Positions 8,554 through 17,262 of a stretch of DNA of 64,000 bases are shown in pieces. Numbering within the stretch: the first letter of the stretch is position 1; every line of letters begins with the position of its first letter. The notes beneath the pieces were generated by a model that was not told where the DNA came from, made no database searches, and saw nothing but the letters and a program-made list of their open reading frames with translations. Position numbers and translations under genes: made by a program. The stretch covers positions 1,240,001-1,304,000 of the forward strand of contig NZ_CP013074.1 in NCBI RefSeq assembly GCF_001889305.1, given 5' to 3'. Source of the stretch: Dehalococcoides mccartyi (GTDB lineage Bacteria; Chloroflexota; Dehalococcoidia; Dehalococcoidales; Dehalococcoidaceae).

Positions 8554-9009
8554 ATGCGAAGAAAGCTGCTGAGTCACCAAAAGGGTTTTTCCCTGATTGA
8601 GGTGCTGATTGCCCTGGCTATTATAGGGCTTATCGGGGTGGCTTTCCTGACAGCCCTCAATACAGCGGTTAAAGCGGTATCCCTAGCTAACGTACGCACT
8701 ACTTCTGAAAGTTATGCCAAGAGTACCATGGAGCAGCTGAAGAGCTTTTCATACCTGTCTGCAGCAGATGGCGCAGTAGCGGATTATACATTCCTGAGTC
8801 CGTCTGATAACTCTTTTATTATATGCACTTATAACCGTGACGGAAACCTGATACAAAACAAAATTTACGGTATACCCTGGGATGTGGTTACCAATAACCA
8901 AAGCACTACAGATAAAGGCATCCAGAAGATAACTATAGTTATCCAGCACAATGAGGGCGGGGTAAACAAGATTATCTTTACCCTGATAGACTACGTGACA
9001 AGCAGATGA
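8554..9009 (+). CDS. Minor pseudopilin with prepilin-type methylation signal (PilV/GspI-like)
   Basis: A 151-residue type IV pilin-like protein. The class III signal QKGFSLIEVLIALAIIG has Gly-Phe at the cleavage site and Glu at +5, followed by a hydrophobic helix. The prepilin peptidase (16372) would cut it and N-methylate it. The C-terminal globular part has no recognisable signature. It sits 11 bp after pilC and overlaps the next pilin gene by 4 bp. Minor pilins of this kind prime pilus assembly at the tip. Confidence 0.85.
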   Translation: MRRKLLSHQKGFSLIEVLIALAIIGLIGVAFLTALNTAVKAVSLANVRTTSESYAKSTMEQLKSFSYLSAADGAVADYTFLSPSDNSFIICTYNRDGNLIQNKIYGIPWDVVTNNQSTTDKGIQKITIVIQHNEGGVNKIIFTLIDYVTSR

Positions 9010-9560
9010 TTAAGAACTATTTTAAATACAGCCGCAAACAGAATGGGTTTACTCTGGTGGAACTGCTGGTTGCCTTGGCCATTACCGGGCTAATAATGGC
9101 GGGGATGACCACCAGTGTCTTCCAGTTGTTTACCGTCACTCAGCGGAGCAATGACCATATGACTATTATCCGCCATCTGGACATAACCGGCAGCTGGCTG
9201 TCCAATGATATCCAGATGGCTAATGAACCGCCAATATGGGATACTGACACACATACCCTGACTATAAACCAGACAAGGGCACTGGCAGATCCTACTGACC
9301 CGGACTCCGATATAACTGATTACATTGTAACGTATAACTATAGTACTGTTACAGGTTCACTTACCCGGACAGAATTGCGTCTGTCGGACAATTATACCCA
9401 AACGAGCCTCATAGCTGAGTACATTAGTGGTATACTATTTGAAGATGATCTGGCATCAAATGAACTGAGCGGTGCCGTAGACATCAAAATAATTATAACT
9501 TTGCATACCCAAACAGAAGAACGGCTATTACACATTAAACCCAGGATAAGCAGCACCTAA
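9006..9560 (+). CDS. Minor pseudopilin (PilW/GspJ-like)
   Basis: A 184-residue protein with the class III signal QNGFTLVELLVALAITGLIM. The mature part is long and Thr/Asp-rich, with predicted beta structure, like PilW/GspJ proteins (VTQRSNDHMTIIRHLDITGS, then repeated short beta-type segments). It overlaps the previous pilin by 4 bp, so the two are probably co-translated and may form one tip complex. Function is inferred from the signal and position. Confidence 0.83.
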   Translation: MIKNYFKYSRKQNGFTLVELLVALAITGLIMAGMTTSVFQLFTVTQRSNDHMTIIRHLDITGSWLSNDIQMANEPPIWDTDTHTLTINQTRALADPTDPDSDITDYIVTYNYSTVTGSLTRTELRLSDNYTQTSLIAEYISGILFEDDLASNELSGAVDIKIIITLHTQTEERLLHIKPRISST

Positions 9561-9590
9561 CGCATCAGTTCTGATTGGGGAGGTGTGGAG

Positions 9591-10718
9591 ATGAGAAACT
9601 TAATAACTATAAGCAGAAGATTTAGAAGCCAGCAGGGTCAAGCTCTGGTTGTTGCCCTAATATTCCTGGCAGTAGGTGCCATCATGATTCCGCCCCTGCT
9701 GATGCTGATGGGTTCGGCCTTGGTGCAGGGTACAACCTTTGAAAACCGGACTACCGGTCTTTATGCTGCGGATGCCGGCATAGAGCAGGCTATCTGGTAT
9801 CTGAATCCGGAAAACAGCCCCCTGATACCCGGCGGTTTACCGACTAATATCGGAGAAACCCGCACTCTGCCAGGAATTTCCATAGACGGGCGGACTGTTG
9901 GCGTGACTTTGTCTTACCTTACGGAGGATACATACCAGATTATGTCTACCTCCACCAGCCCAACCGAAACCATCAGTGTAACTGCGGTGATAAGTGAGAC
10001 TTTTAATAACTATACCGGTATATTAAACCATGTCATTACTTCACAGGGTGATTATATTATTCAGGGCGGACAAGCCAGCGTCACCCCTACTACAGGTGAC
10101 AACGCACCTATAGCCTATTATGAGGGCCCATGGCCAAACATAAATGAGCTGTCCACCTTCTATTATGTAAATACCACCCCGTATACTTCAGCTACTCTCA
10201 ACCTGGCAGACTATCCGGCCGGTGTACCTGAAATACTGCGGCTTGGAACACTTGATATTGTAGCTACTTCAAATGCCGTTTATACACTTCAAGGTGATGT
10301 ATACATAACGGGTGATACGCTTATCGGCATGACCGGTTCTAATTTTACTCTGGACTTAAACGGTCACTCTATATATGTGAAGAGCAACACTGCCGGCAAC
10401 CAATATGCCCTTCGCATAGGAGGTAAATGCACCCTGGTTGGCTCAGGAACTATCATTGCCGAAGGTAATATAGAGTTTAAACCCAATTTAGCTACCAGCT
10501 TGAGCGATTATATATTTGTCCTTTCGGTAAACGGCAAAACATATATGCAGCCTAACGGTAATTTTTACGGTACACTGGCAGGATCAACTGAAGTATACCT
10601 GCAAAACGGTTCTGTAACTTATTCAAGCCCGTTTGACGAGTACGGCAACTATAAGATAGATTTTCCCGGCAGCGGCCTCAGCCATTTCTGGGGAGTAATA
10701 ACATGGAGTATAAGTTGA
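9591..10718 (+). CDS. PilX-like surface protein with beta-rich exterior
   Basis: At 375 residues from ATG 9591. That start has GGGGAGG 7 nt upstream, whereas the in-frame GTG at 9585 is too close to it. The N-terminus (SQQGQALVVALIFLAVGA) resembles PilX/TadE-type minor pilins, which lack the exact GFTLxE signal but keep the hydrophobic assembly helix. It is followed by PPLLMLMGSALVQG and AADAGIEQAIW, a conserved PilX block. The remaining ~290 residues are Thr/Ser/Gly-rich and suggest a beta-helix (VSTQ, YVKSN, FYGTLAG-type turns). The next gene is a paralogue with nearly the same N-terminus. Confidence 0.72.
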   Translation: MRNLITISRRFRSQQGQALVVALIFLAVGAIMIPPLLMLMGSALVQGTTFENRTTGLYAADAGIEQAIWYLNPENSPLIPGGLPTNIGETRTLPGISIDGRTVGVTLSYLTEDTYQIMSTSTSPTETISVTAVISETFNNYTGILNHVITSQGDYIIQGGQASVTPTTGDNAPIAYYEGPWPNINELSTFYYVNTTPYTSATLNLADYPAGVPEILRLGTLDIVATSNAVYTLQGDVYITGDTLIGMTGSNFTLDLNGHSIYVKSNTAGNQYALRIGGKCTLVGSGTIIAEGNIEFKPNLATSLSDYIFVLSVNGKTYMQPNGNFYGTLAGSTEVYLQNGSVTYSSPFDEYGNYKIDFPGSGLSHFWGVITWSIS

Positions 10719-10831
10719 CATATGTCCAAAAATGTTGCCCAAGGTTGAATATGACGGTACAGACCTGATAGTATAATGGGATATAGTCCATTTTTGGTAA
10801 TTTTATACAAGAGATTAGAGAGAAAAACACT
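10719..10831 (+). other. Short gap with an inverted repeat between paralogous pilus genes
   Basis: CCAAAAATG (10726-10734) and CATTTTTGG (10788-10796) form a perfect 9-bp inverted repeat enclosing a TATAAT at 10771-10776. This could be an internal promoter or a hairpin that sets expression of the second PilX-like gene. No convincing -35 was seen. Confidence 0.35.
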
Positions 10832-12448
10832 ATGGGTGATATTAAAAAACTCATCAGGGGCGAAAAAGGGGCTTCATTAGCTGTTGCCCTCATCTTTTTG
10901 GCAATAGGTGCCATAATGATTCCTCCCCTGCTGATGCTGGTAGGTTCAGGTCTCAAACAGGGTGCTGCTATTGAAAACCGGACTGATGCTTTGTATTCTT
11001 CGGATGCTGGAGTGGAATGGGTTATAAATATACTCAAGACCGGCGGTGAAGGAGTGACGGACTCTTACGGTAATATCGGCCTGCCAAACCCCCAAAGCCC
11101 TACCCGCACTTATAACCTGTCTGATTTAAACGGCAGTGCCGTCATGGTAACTCTGACGTACCATGACGTAGGCAGCTATTATGACGTAGTCTCAACAGCC
11201 AGTCTGAATGGAAGGTCTATTACCACAAACGCTACCTTAAGATACCAGCTGAGCGGAAGTAGTGTATTTGATAACGCCATTACCTCACTTGACGGTGATG
11301 TAAAACTTACCGGTTCTTCCAGTGTAATTTCAGACCCGCGGAATCCCCCCGGTGCTATAGTTTATTCCGGAGGAGAACTTATATTAACCGGTTCATCTTT
11401 TATTGAAGGCAATGTTTATGCTGATGACGGTATTGAACTTGGCTGGTCAACCCCCATAACCGGTGATGCTGTTACGCCTGCCGGCGTAAACCGCCCCGGT
11501 AATATAAGCGGTACAGTCACAACCGGTGCGGCTCCCCAGTTACCGAGTATATTAACAGATGCTGAAATAGCCGCCATTGTGTCAGATATCCAGAATGAAA
11601 CGGCGTTTACAGCCTTTAACCCTGGTCCGGTTACCCGGGCTGACAACAAGGGAGACTGGAGTATAGGCTACTGGCCTGTACCAGCCTCAATCTATTATAC
11701 CGCTGAACGTATCCAACGGGATTTGAATATCTCTACAGATACCCCCTTAACCTTCAAGTCCAGTGTATATATAGGGCGTGATTTCAACCATAACAATTCC
11801 ACCACAGCAATTTTTGAGGGGCCGGTAGTTATACTGGGTAATCTCAAAGTAATAGGCAGCGGCCATATCATCTTCAAAAGCTCTGTCTGGGTGGGCGGAA
11901 ACATAGACTTAGGCGGCAATGTAAACGTAGAATTCCAAGGGAAAGTATACACAGGCGGTGATTGCAAGCTGGCATCCGGCGGCACAGTCCCGTTCGGTGA
12001 TACCCTGTATGTTGCAGGTGACCTCAAAACAACCGGCAGCCGTGAAGTTGAACTTGGCGGCAGTATATTTGTCGGCGGAGACCTTGACCTTGCCGGCAGT
12101 TCACAGATGGTTGGAGCTGAAACAGTAATAGTGCTGGGAGATATAGACCTTACGGGCAGTACTAAACTTACCGATGTAAATGACATACCCTTTATCCTGT
12201 CTCCCACCGGTGATTTTGATATGAGCGGCTCTTCATGGGTATCTGCTGTCGTATATGCCCCGCAGGCTGATGTCAGCCTGAATGGCGGTGTAAACCTGTA
12301 CGGAGCAGTGGTAAGTAACAGCTTAACTGTTACCGGCAGTTCACAGATACAATACCCCACATCTCTTTCAACCCGAACTGACTTACCGGGCGGAGGAACT
12401 TCCAATGCTGTTCTGGAAATACTCGCATGGAATACACTCGGCGGTTAA
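10832..12448 (+). CDS. PilX-like surface protein with bactofilin-like beta-solenoid repeats
   Basis: The 538-residue protein shares its N-terminal region with the previous gene: GASLAVALIFLAIGAIMIPP and the block SSDAGVEWVI. From about residue 145 on it is a repeated beta-solenoid. Short strands of the type VxLTGSS, GGDLDLAGSS, GNIDLGGNV and DVSLNGG recur about every 15-20 residues, the pattern of polymer-forming (bactofilin/DUF7305) proteins. It is probably displayed on the pilus or cell surface through the N-terminal hydrophobic helix. Ligand or adhesive role is inference. It ends 9 bp before the PilO-like gene. Confidence 0.7.
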   Translation: MGDIKKLIRGEKGASLAVALIFLAIGAIMIPPLLMLVGSGLKQGAAIENRTDALYSSDAGVEWVINILKTGGEGVTDSYGNIGLPNPQSPTRTYNLSDLNGSAVMVTLTYHDVGSYYDVVSTASLNGRSITTNATLRYQLSGSSVFDNAITSLDGDVKLTGSSSVISDPRNPPGAIVYSGGELILTGSSFIEGNVYADDGIELGWSTPITGDAVTPAGVNRPGNISGTVTTGAAPQLPSILTDAEIAAIVSDIQNETAFTAFNPGPVTRADNKGDWSIGYWPVPASIYYTAERIQRDLNISTDTPLTFKSSVYIGRDFNHNNSTTAIFEGPVVILGNLKVIGSGHIIFKSSVWVGGNIDLGGNVNVEFQGKVYTGGDCKLASGGTVPFGDTLYVAGDLKTTGSREVELGGSIFVGGDLDLAGSSQMVGAETVIVLGDIDLTGSTKLTDVNDIPFILSPTGDFDMSGSSWVSAVVYAPQADVSLNGGVNLYGAVVSNSLTVTGSSQIQYPTSLSTRTDLPGGGTSNAVLEILAWNTLGG

Positions 12449-12457
12449 GGAGTATTT

Positions 12458-13033
12458 ATGAAAATAAGTAAAACCTCGTGGGCACTGCTGGCATTCGGCT
12501 TGATAATTATTGCCGGTGCCAGTCTGTTTATTCTTTTCAAGAATGAGGACAGCCGCAAAACAGACCTTGAGGATAGGATTGCGCTGGCGGAACTGGCTAT
12601 ACCTAACGTAGTCAACAGTATCGCAACAACTACCGAACAGGCAGAACAGTTATCCGCCCAGCTCGAAGAAGCTTTAGGTAAACTGGCTCTGGCAAAAGGG
12701 CAGTTCCCTGAGATGATTCAGTCTATAGAATACGCCAGTGTGCTGGTCCAGATGGCGGCTAATGCCAATCTGGATGTACTCAGCTTTGAATCATCTGAAG
12801 CTACCAAGCTGACTCTCAATAAGCTTAATTTTATGATGACGGAGTTTAAAATTGTAGTCAGGGGAGATATTAATCCTGTACTTAGTTTTATATCTGCTAT
12901 AGACAAGGGTGAAGATTTCCTGACCGGCAGTATGGATGTTATTGAACTGACATTTGAAACCACTACACCCGATGATAATCTGCCCAAACCTGAAGTTGTC
13001 ATTACTCTTTTACTGATAAGTTACGAGGGTTAA
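12458..13033 (+). CDS. pilO: PilO-like alignment protein
   Basis: A 191-residue protein with one N-terminal span (residues ~8-27, WALLAFGLIIIAGASLFILF), a coiled-coil stretch (about 35-80, Glu/Leu-rich ATTTEQAEQLSAQLEEAL) and a small C-terminal domain. This is the layout of PilO, which pairs with PilN in the membrane alignment subcomplex. Sequence similarity is weak, so the call rests on architecture and on the position just before the PilM-PilN gene. It follows the PilX-like gene by 9 bp. Confidence 0.65.
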   Translation: MKISKTSWALLAFGLIIIAGASLFILFKNEDSRKTDLEDRIALAELAIPNVVNSIATTTEQAEQLSAQLEEALGKLALAKGQFPEMIQSIEYASVLVQMAANANLDVLSFESSEATKLTLNKLNFMMTEFKIVVRGDINPVLSFISAIDKGEDFLTGSMDVIELTFETTTPDDNLPKPEVVITLLLISYEG

Positions 13034-13038
13034 ATAAA

Positions 13039-14523
13039 ATGGCTAAAACAACTACGCTATATATTGAAGATGCCGAAATAAAGGTCCTTGTTAACAACGG
13101 TAAAAAGGTTGAAAAATGGGCCAGTGCCCCTCTTGAAGCAGGGCTGGTTGTAGACGGGCTTATTCAGGATGAAACCAAGGTTTCCGAAGAAATAAAGGCT
13201 CTGCTCAGCCGTGAAAAGATACCGGCAGGCAGAGTTATAGCGGCTATGAGCGGTCTTAAATCTATCTTCCGTATTATTACCTTGCCGGCCGTACCAAAAA
13301 ATATACTCGACGAAGCTATTAAAAATGAGGCTAACCGGGTAATTCCCACCCCCATGGACCAGAATTACCTGTCTTACCAGATACTCCCTTCCGCTCAGGG
13401 AGAAACCAAGGTATTTATTGTAGCCCACCCGAAAAACACCACTGATTCCGTAATAAAAACAGTAAACAAAGCCGGGCTGAGGCTGGAAGTGCTGGATATA
13501 GCACCGCTGTCTCTTTGCCGCTGTGCCAATATGGAAAAGGTTATTATTGTAAGCAACTGGCTGGATAACGTGGATATTGCCGTCATTATTGACCGCATCC
13601 CACAGGTTATCCGCAGTTTGTCACTGCCTATTGAAAGCCAATCTCTAGCTGAGCGGATAAGCACCATTGCCGAGGAATTGGCCAGGACTATCACTTTTTA
13701 CAATTCCAGTCACACCGAAAGCCCGCTGGATGAAAGCGTACCGGTGCTGGTCTCCGGTGAACTGGCAAAAGAGCCTGACTCATGGCCTTTACTGCTTGAT
13801 GAGCTGAGCAATCAGATTTCCAGCCTGCCCTCCCCGTTTGTTGCCGGCGAAGACTTTGACCCCAGCGTTTATATTGTAAATATGGGTATGGCACTGAGAG
13901 AGCTGCCTGTCGGAGCAGATAACCAGAATTCACTAATCAACATTAACGCCATGCCGGGTTTTTACAAACCCAAGGGCACTTCCCCTGCAGCTGTACTTGT
14001 CCCCACTGTGATAGCCCTTCTGGTGGGAGGGCTTGTCTGGGGCTGGTTTTATATTGATGATATGAAACAAAAGAACAACGCACTTGAACCACAGGTACAG
14101 GCACAGGAAACTGCCCTGGTACAAAAGAGAGCGGAACTTTCGACTATCAATGCCCAGATTGCCAACACTCAGAAATCTCTTGCCGAGGTAGAACCGGTGG
14201 TAACCGTGCTTAACAACATGCTCTGGGATATGTACCAGGGGCGGGAAACCATTACCGGCGACTATAAAGCCATTTACAACCTTCATTCCAGCAATATTGG
14301 ATTTTACACTATAGATTACGGGCCATATCAAGGTGATAAGATTGTTACAAAAACTAATGTCCTAACCATACGAGGATATTGCTTAACCAAGACGGCTATT
14401 TTGGAATATGCCGGCATACTCCGCGGCAGCAACCGCTGGCAAAATGTAATCATAACTGAAATGATGGAAACCATCTTGGACTCCGAACCTATATATCATT
14501 TTGAAATTGTTTTAATAAACTAG
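13039..14523 (+). CDS. pilM: PilM-PilN fusion protein
   Basis: The first ~300 of 494 residues are an actin-like PilM (VIAAMSGLKSIFRIITLP, then EAIKNEANRVIPTPMDQNY, typical of PilM, and a nucleotide-binding DIAVIIDRIP block). Around residue 311 the protein turns to PKGTSPAAVLVPTVIALLV, a membrane span, then a coiled coil and a PilN-like periplasmic domain. PilM and PilN are usually separate, with PilM binding the cytoplasmic tail of PilN. Here they are one chain with PilN's N-terminus placed at PilM's end. This replaces a protein-protein contact by covalent linkage. The gene follows pilO by 5 bp and precedes pilT by 11 bp. Confidence 0.8.
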   Translation: MAKTTTLYIEDAEIKVLVNNGKKVEKWASAPLEAGLVVDGLIQDETKVSEEIKALLSREKIPAGRVIAAMSGLKSIFRIITLPAVPKNILDEAIKNEANRVIPTPMDQNYLSYQILPSAQGETKVFIVAHPKNTTDSVIKTVNKAGLRLEVLDIAPLSLCRCANMEKVIIVSNWLDNVDIAVIIDRIPQVIRSLSLPIESQSLAERISTIAEELARTITFYNSSHTESPLDESVPVLVSGELAKEPDSWPLLLDELSNQISSLPSPFVAGEDFDPSVYIVNMGMALRELPVGADNQNSLININAMPGFYKPKGTSPAAVLVPTVIALLVGGLVWGWFYIDDMKQKNNALEPQVQAQETALVQKRAELSTINAQIANTQKSLAEVEPVVTVLNNMLWDMYQGRETITGDYKAIYNLHSSNIGFYTIDYGPYQGDKIVTKTNVLTIRGYCLTKTAILEYAGILRGSNRWQNVIITEMMETILDSEPIYHFEIVLIN

Positions 14524-14534
14524 TCTGGTAAAAT

Positions 14535-15650
14535 ATGGATGTTATAAAACTAATCTACGAAGCCGAAGAGAAAAAAGGCTCAGACCTGCATCTGGTAGCC
14601 CAAAGCCCGCCGCTGGTTAGGGTACGGGGAGACCTTGAAGCCCTGAACTCCCATGAACAGCTGCAACCGGCAGATATTAAAGCAGCTTTTGAGCAGCTGA
14701 CTACCCATGAAGAACGGGAATCTTTTTACAAGGAATGGGAGTTGGATTTCGGCTACTCGCTTGATGGTGTGGGACGCCTAAGGTGCAATGCCGCTATGCA
14801 AAGGGGAGCTATCAGTCTGGCTATACGCCTGCTTCCGCCCAATATACCCACTATCAGTGAACTGGAATTGCCGGATATATGCGAGAAACTGATAACCAAA
14901 CCCCGTGGTTTGGTTATTGTGACCGGCCCCACCGGCAGCGGTAAAAGCACTACCCTGGCCGCCATGATACAGCACCTGAACAACACCGAAAATAAACATG
15001 TGGTGACTATTGAAGACCCTATTGAGTATGTTCACCCATGTATAAAATGCGCCGTTACCCAGCGTCAGCTTGGTTCAGATACACTTTCCTTCGGCCACGC
15101 CCTGAAGCATGTACTCCGCCAAAACCCTGATGTAATAATGGTGGGTGAAATGCGTGACCTGGATACAGCCGCTGCTGTACTGACAATTGCGGAAACAGGC
15201 CATCTGGTACTCTCCACCTCCCACGCACCCAGTGCTTATCAGGCTCTGGAACGGATCATAGACCTGTTCCCGCCCCATGAAAGGCATCTGGCCCAGACCC
15301 GTCTGGCTTCGCTGATTGAGGGTGTACTCTGCCAGACTCTGGTACCCCGTGCTAATACTAACGGACGGGTAGTGGCAGTGGAAATAATGCTGGGAAGCCC
15401 GGCAGTCAGAAACCTTATCCGCGAAGGCAAGTTTTACCAGCTGCCGAATGTTATCCGCACCAGCCATGATGAGGGCATGATAACCATGGACGAGGCCCTG
15501 GTAGAGCTTTACCGCCAGCAGGTAATCAGCCGTGAAAACCTGTTTAACTACTGTCAGGATGCGGCCGAGGTGGAAAAGCTGATAAGCAGCAGCTCAAGCA
15601 GCCAGAAACGCAGAAAAATGGTTGAGAGCGGCAAGAGTCTGCTCTTCTAG
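14535..15650 (+). CDS. pilT: Pilus retraction ATPase PilT
   Basis: PilT depolymerises pili, using ATP to pull pilin back into the membrane. At 371 residues it is near the usual length (340-370). Visible motifs: Walker A GPTGSGKST near residue 131, Asp box EDPIEY, Walker B PDVIMVGEMRD, the His-box region LSTSHAPSAYQALERIIDLF and the C-terminal MTMDEALVELY. Presence of PilT means the system can retract, so twitching, DNA uptake or surface attachment are possible. Last gene of the plus-strand pilus operon; a strong terminator follows at 15674-15704. Confidence 0.94.
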   Translation: MDVIKLIYEAEEKKGSDLHLVAQSPPLVRVRGDLEALNSHEQLQPADIKAAFEQLTTHEERESFYKEWELDFGYSLDGVGRLRCNAAMQRGAISLAIRLLPPNIPTISELELPDICEKLITKPRGLVIVTGPTGSGKSTTLAAMIQHLNNTENKHVVTIEDPIEYVHPCIKCAVTQRQLGSDTLSFGHALKHVLRQNPDVIMVGEMRDLDTAAAVLTIAETGHLVLSTSHAPSAYQALERIIDLFPPHERHLAQTRLASLIEGVLCQTLVPRANTNGRVVAVEIMLGSPAVRNLIREGKFYQLPNVIRTSHDEGMITMDEALVELYRQQVISRENLFNYCQDAAEVEKLISSSSSSQKRRKMVESGKSLLF

Positions 15651-15673
15651 ACAGGTTTTTTGCTGATAAAATC

Positions 15674-15704
15674 AAAGGGGCGGTTCATGTGAACCGCCCC
15701 TTTT
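15674..15704 (+). terminator. Rho-independent terminator after pilT
   Basis: A 14-bp perfect stem (AAAGGGGCGGTTCA / TGAACCGCCCCTTT) with a 2-nt loop, followed by a T-tract. The A-tract at the 5' side means it could also act on the minus strand. Confidence 0.9.
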
Positions 15705-15724
15705 GTTTGGCCGTTTAATGCGGG

Positions 15725-15760
15725 TAAATATAATAAAGGCCTGCCGTAAAGCAGACCCTT
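15725..15760 (-). terminator. Terminator of the major pilin gene
   Basis: On the minus strand AAGG..CTGC pairs with GCAG..CCTT across a short loop, followed by a T-rich stretch (TTTATTAT). It lies about 30 bp after the pilin stop. Confidence 0.5.
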
Positions 15761-15779
15761 ATTAATTAGCTAATTAATA
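15760..15779. repeat. 20-bp perfect palindrome downstream of the major pilin gene
   Basis: TATTAATTAG followed directly by CTAATTAATA. It has no spacer, so it is a binding-site type palindrome rather than a good hairpin. It lies between the pilin stop and the pilin terminator. Confidence 0.5.
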
Positions 15780-15789
15780 GAAGTTACTC

Positions 15790-16149
15790 TTAGGTTGTTG
15801 CCTCAGCCCATTTTCCATCAGACCATACTAAATCTCCATATGAAGTACCAGTAATGGTCCCATCAGTACCAATTGTATAAGTACCAGTTAATTCTCCCAT
15901 AATGTAACTGGACAGAGCAGCAGTATCTGCAGGTACAGTACCGCCATTCTCAGCCATATAAGCTGTTACAGCCAATTGAACATTATGAGCTTCTGTATTG
16001 GCAGCTTCTACAGTACCGGAGCCGATGAATTTAGCAACGTTGGGGACGATAACAGCCGCCAGAACGCCCAGAATGGCTACCACTACCAGAAGTTCAATTA
16101 GGGTGAAACCTTTCTGATGCTTGCGGAGTTTCTTCATGAATTTGTACAT
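15790..16149 (-). CDS. Type IV major pilin (prepilin)
   Basis: The 119-residue prepilin starts at ATG 16149 (GGTGA about 9 nt upstream; the longer in-frame start is unlikely). Leader MYKFMKKLRKHQKG ends in Gly, then Phe, and GFTLIELLVVVAILGVLAAV gives the Glu+5 and the assembly helix. The mature protein of ~105 residues has a short Thr/Gly-rich C-terminal domain without a disulfide. It is on the opposite strand from the pilus machinery and likely has its own strong promoter in the 16150-16371 gap. It is the best candidate for the structural subunit of this locus. Confidence 0.87.
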   Translation of the reverse strand: MYKFMKKLRKHQKGFTLIELLVVVAILGVLAAVIVPNVAKFIGSGTVEAANTEAHNVQLAVTAYMAENGGTVPADTAALSSYIMGELTGTYTIGTDGTITGTSYGDLVWSDGKWAEATT

Positions 16150-16371
16150 TTGTCTTTCACCACCTTTCGTTTTTGTATTATGTTTTACCATGTTTTGTAA
16201 TGATAGTTACTTTAAAGATAGTTTATAGACCCTTATATGGTCAATAGTTATATAGTAACACCTTTATACATGGATTATAATACACCCTGTGCCCATTTGT
16301 ATATATCCTCACCAGTACTTTCGTATATAAATCACTTGACGGTTCGGCAAAAAAAAGCCACAATATATTTT

Positions 16372-17139
16372 ATGTTTATCGGTTGGGTTATTTTCTTTTT
16401 CCTGCTGGGGGCTGTCCTGGGCAGTTTTATAAACATGCTGTCTGACCGTTTGCCGGCTGAAAAATCCATCGTCACACCCGGCTCTGTGTGTGATACCTGC
16501 GGCAAAAGATTGGGTGTGCCTGACCTGATACCTATTTTGAGTTTTATTTTCCTCAAGGGGCATTGCCGCTATTGCGGGGCGAAAATACCGGCAAGAGCTT
16601 TGTGGGTGGAAATAGCCACTGCCTGCCTGTTTTCCCTGTTCTGGGTAATACTGGGCCCGGGTGTGGCACTGGCAATAAGACTTGTGTACCTTTGCGTATT
16701 TATAACCTTGTTTGTAATAGACCTTGAAAAAGGGCTTATCCTGAACGTAATTATTTACCCTTTTATGGTGCTGGCACTGGCGCTTTCACCCTTTTATCTA
16801 ACGGGGGACAGTCTGCTGGCAAACCTGTCTTCTTCGTTTTTTGGCGGGCTGACCGGTTTCGGGCTGTTTCTGCTGATATATATTGCCTCACGCGGGGGCA
16901 TGGGAGAAGGGGATATAAAGATGGCCGGTTTTATCGGGCTGGTCTGCGGCTTCCCCAATATCTTTGTAGCTATATTCGCAGGCATAGTGCTGGGTGGTCT
17001 GGCAGCCGCCGCTCTGATGCTTTCCGGTAAACGCCGCAAAGGTCAGACTATTCCCTTCGGGCCTTTTCTGGCAGTCGGGGCTGTAACCGCCATGCTCTTT
17101 GGCAGCCAGATTATGGACTGGTACCTGAGTTTGGCCTGA
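16372..17139 (+). CDS. pilD: Prepilin peptidase (type IV leader peptidase, N-methyltransferase)
   Basis: This membrane aspartyl protease cleaves prepilin leaders after Gly and methylates the new N-terminus. From ATG 16372 it is 255 residues; the open frame upstream has no membrane-protein character. The N-terminus GAVLGSFINMLSDRLP is the family entry motif. A zinc-type CxxC..CxxC is present (CDTCG, CRYCG) and both catalytic Asp are visible (IDLEKGLI, and GEGDIKMAG). There are seven or eight membrane spans. No ribosome-binding site is seen. It faces the major pilin gene across a 222-bp gap and completes the pilus set. Confidence 0.9.
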   Translation: MFIGWVIFFFLLGAVLGSFINMLSDRLPAEKSIVTPGSVCDTCGKRLGVPDLIPILSFIFLKGHCRYCGAKIPARALWVEIATACLFSLFWVILGPGVALAIRLVYLCVFITLFVIDLEKGLILNVIIYPFMVLALALSPFYLTGDSLLANLSSSFFGGLTGFGLFLLIYIASRGGMGEGDIKMAGFIGLVCGFPNIFVAIFAGIVLGGLAAAALMLSGKRRKGQTIPFGPFLAVGAVTAMLFGSQIMDWYLSLA

Positions 17140-17178
17140 GCTTTTCCGCCGCACCCTTTTCAAATTGTCCTTGGCACC

Positions 17179-17207
17179 TTGATACCTGTCCGGTTTCAGC
17201 TTAAAAT
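17179..17207 (+). promoter_or_regulatory. Promoter of mgsD
   Basis: TTGATA (17179-17184), a 17-bp spacer and TAAAAT (17202-17207), about 50 bp before the start. A GC-light AAAGGAG lies upstream of ATG 17263. Confidence 0.55.
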
Positions 17208-17262
17208 AAGGCGTATCCGCCGTACCGGTATATTTATACCTGTTTAAAGGAGTTTTCCCGTT

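Noticed and set aside
11695-12405. 236-codon minus-strand frame in the solenoid gene
   Set aside because: Shadow frame of a repetitive Gly/Ser-rich gene with unusual composition.
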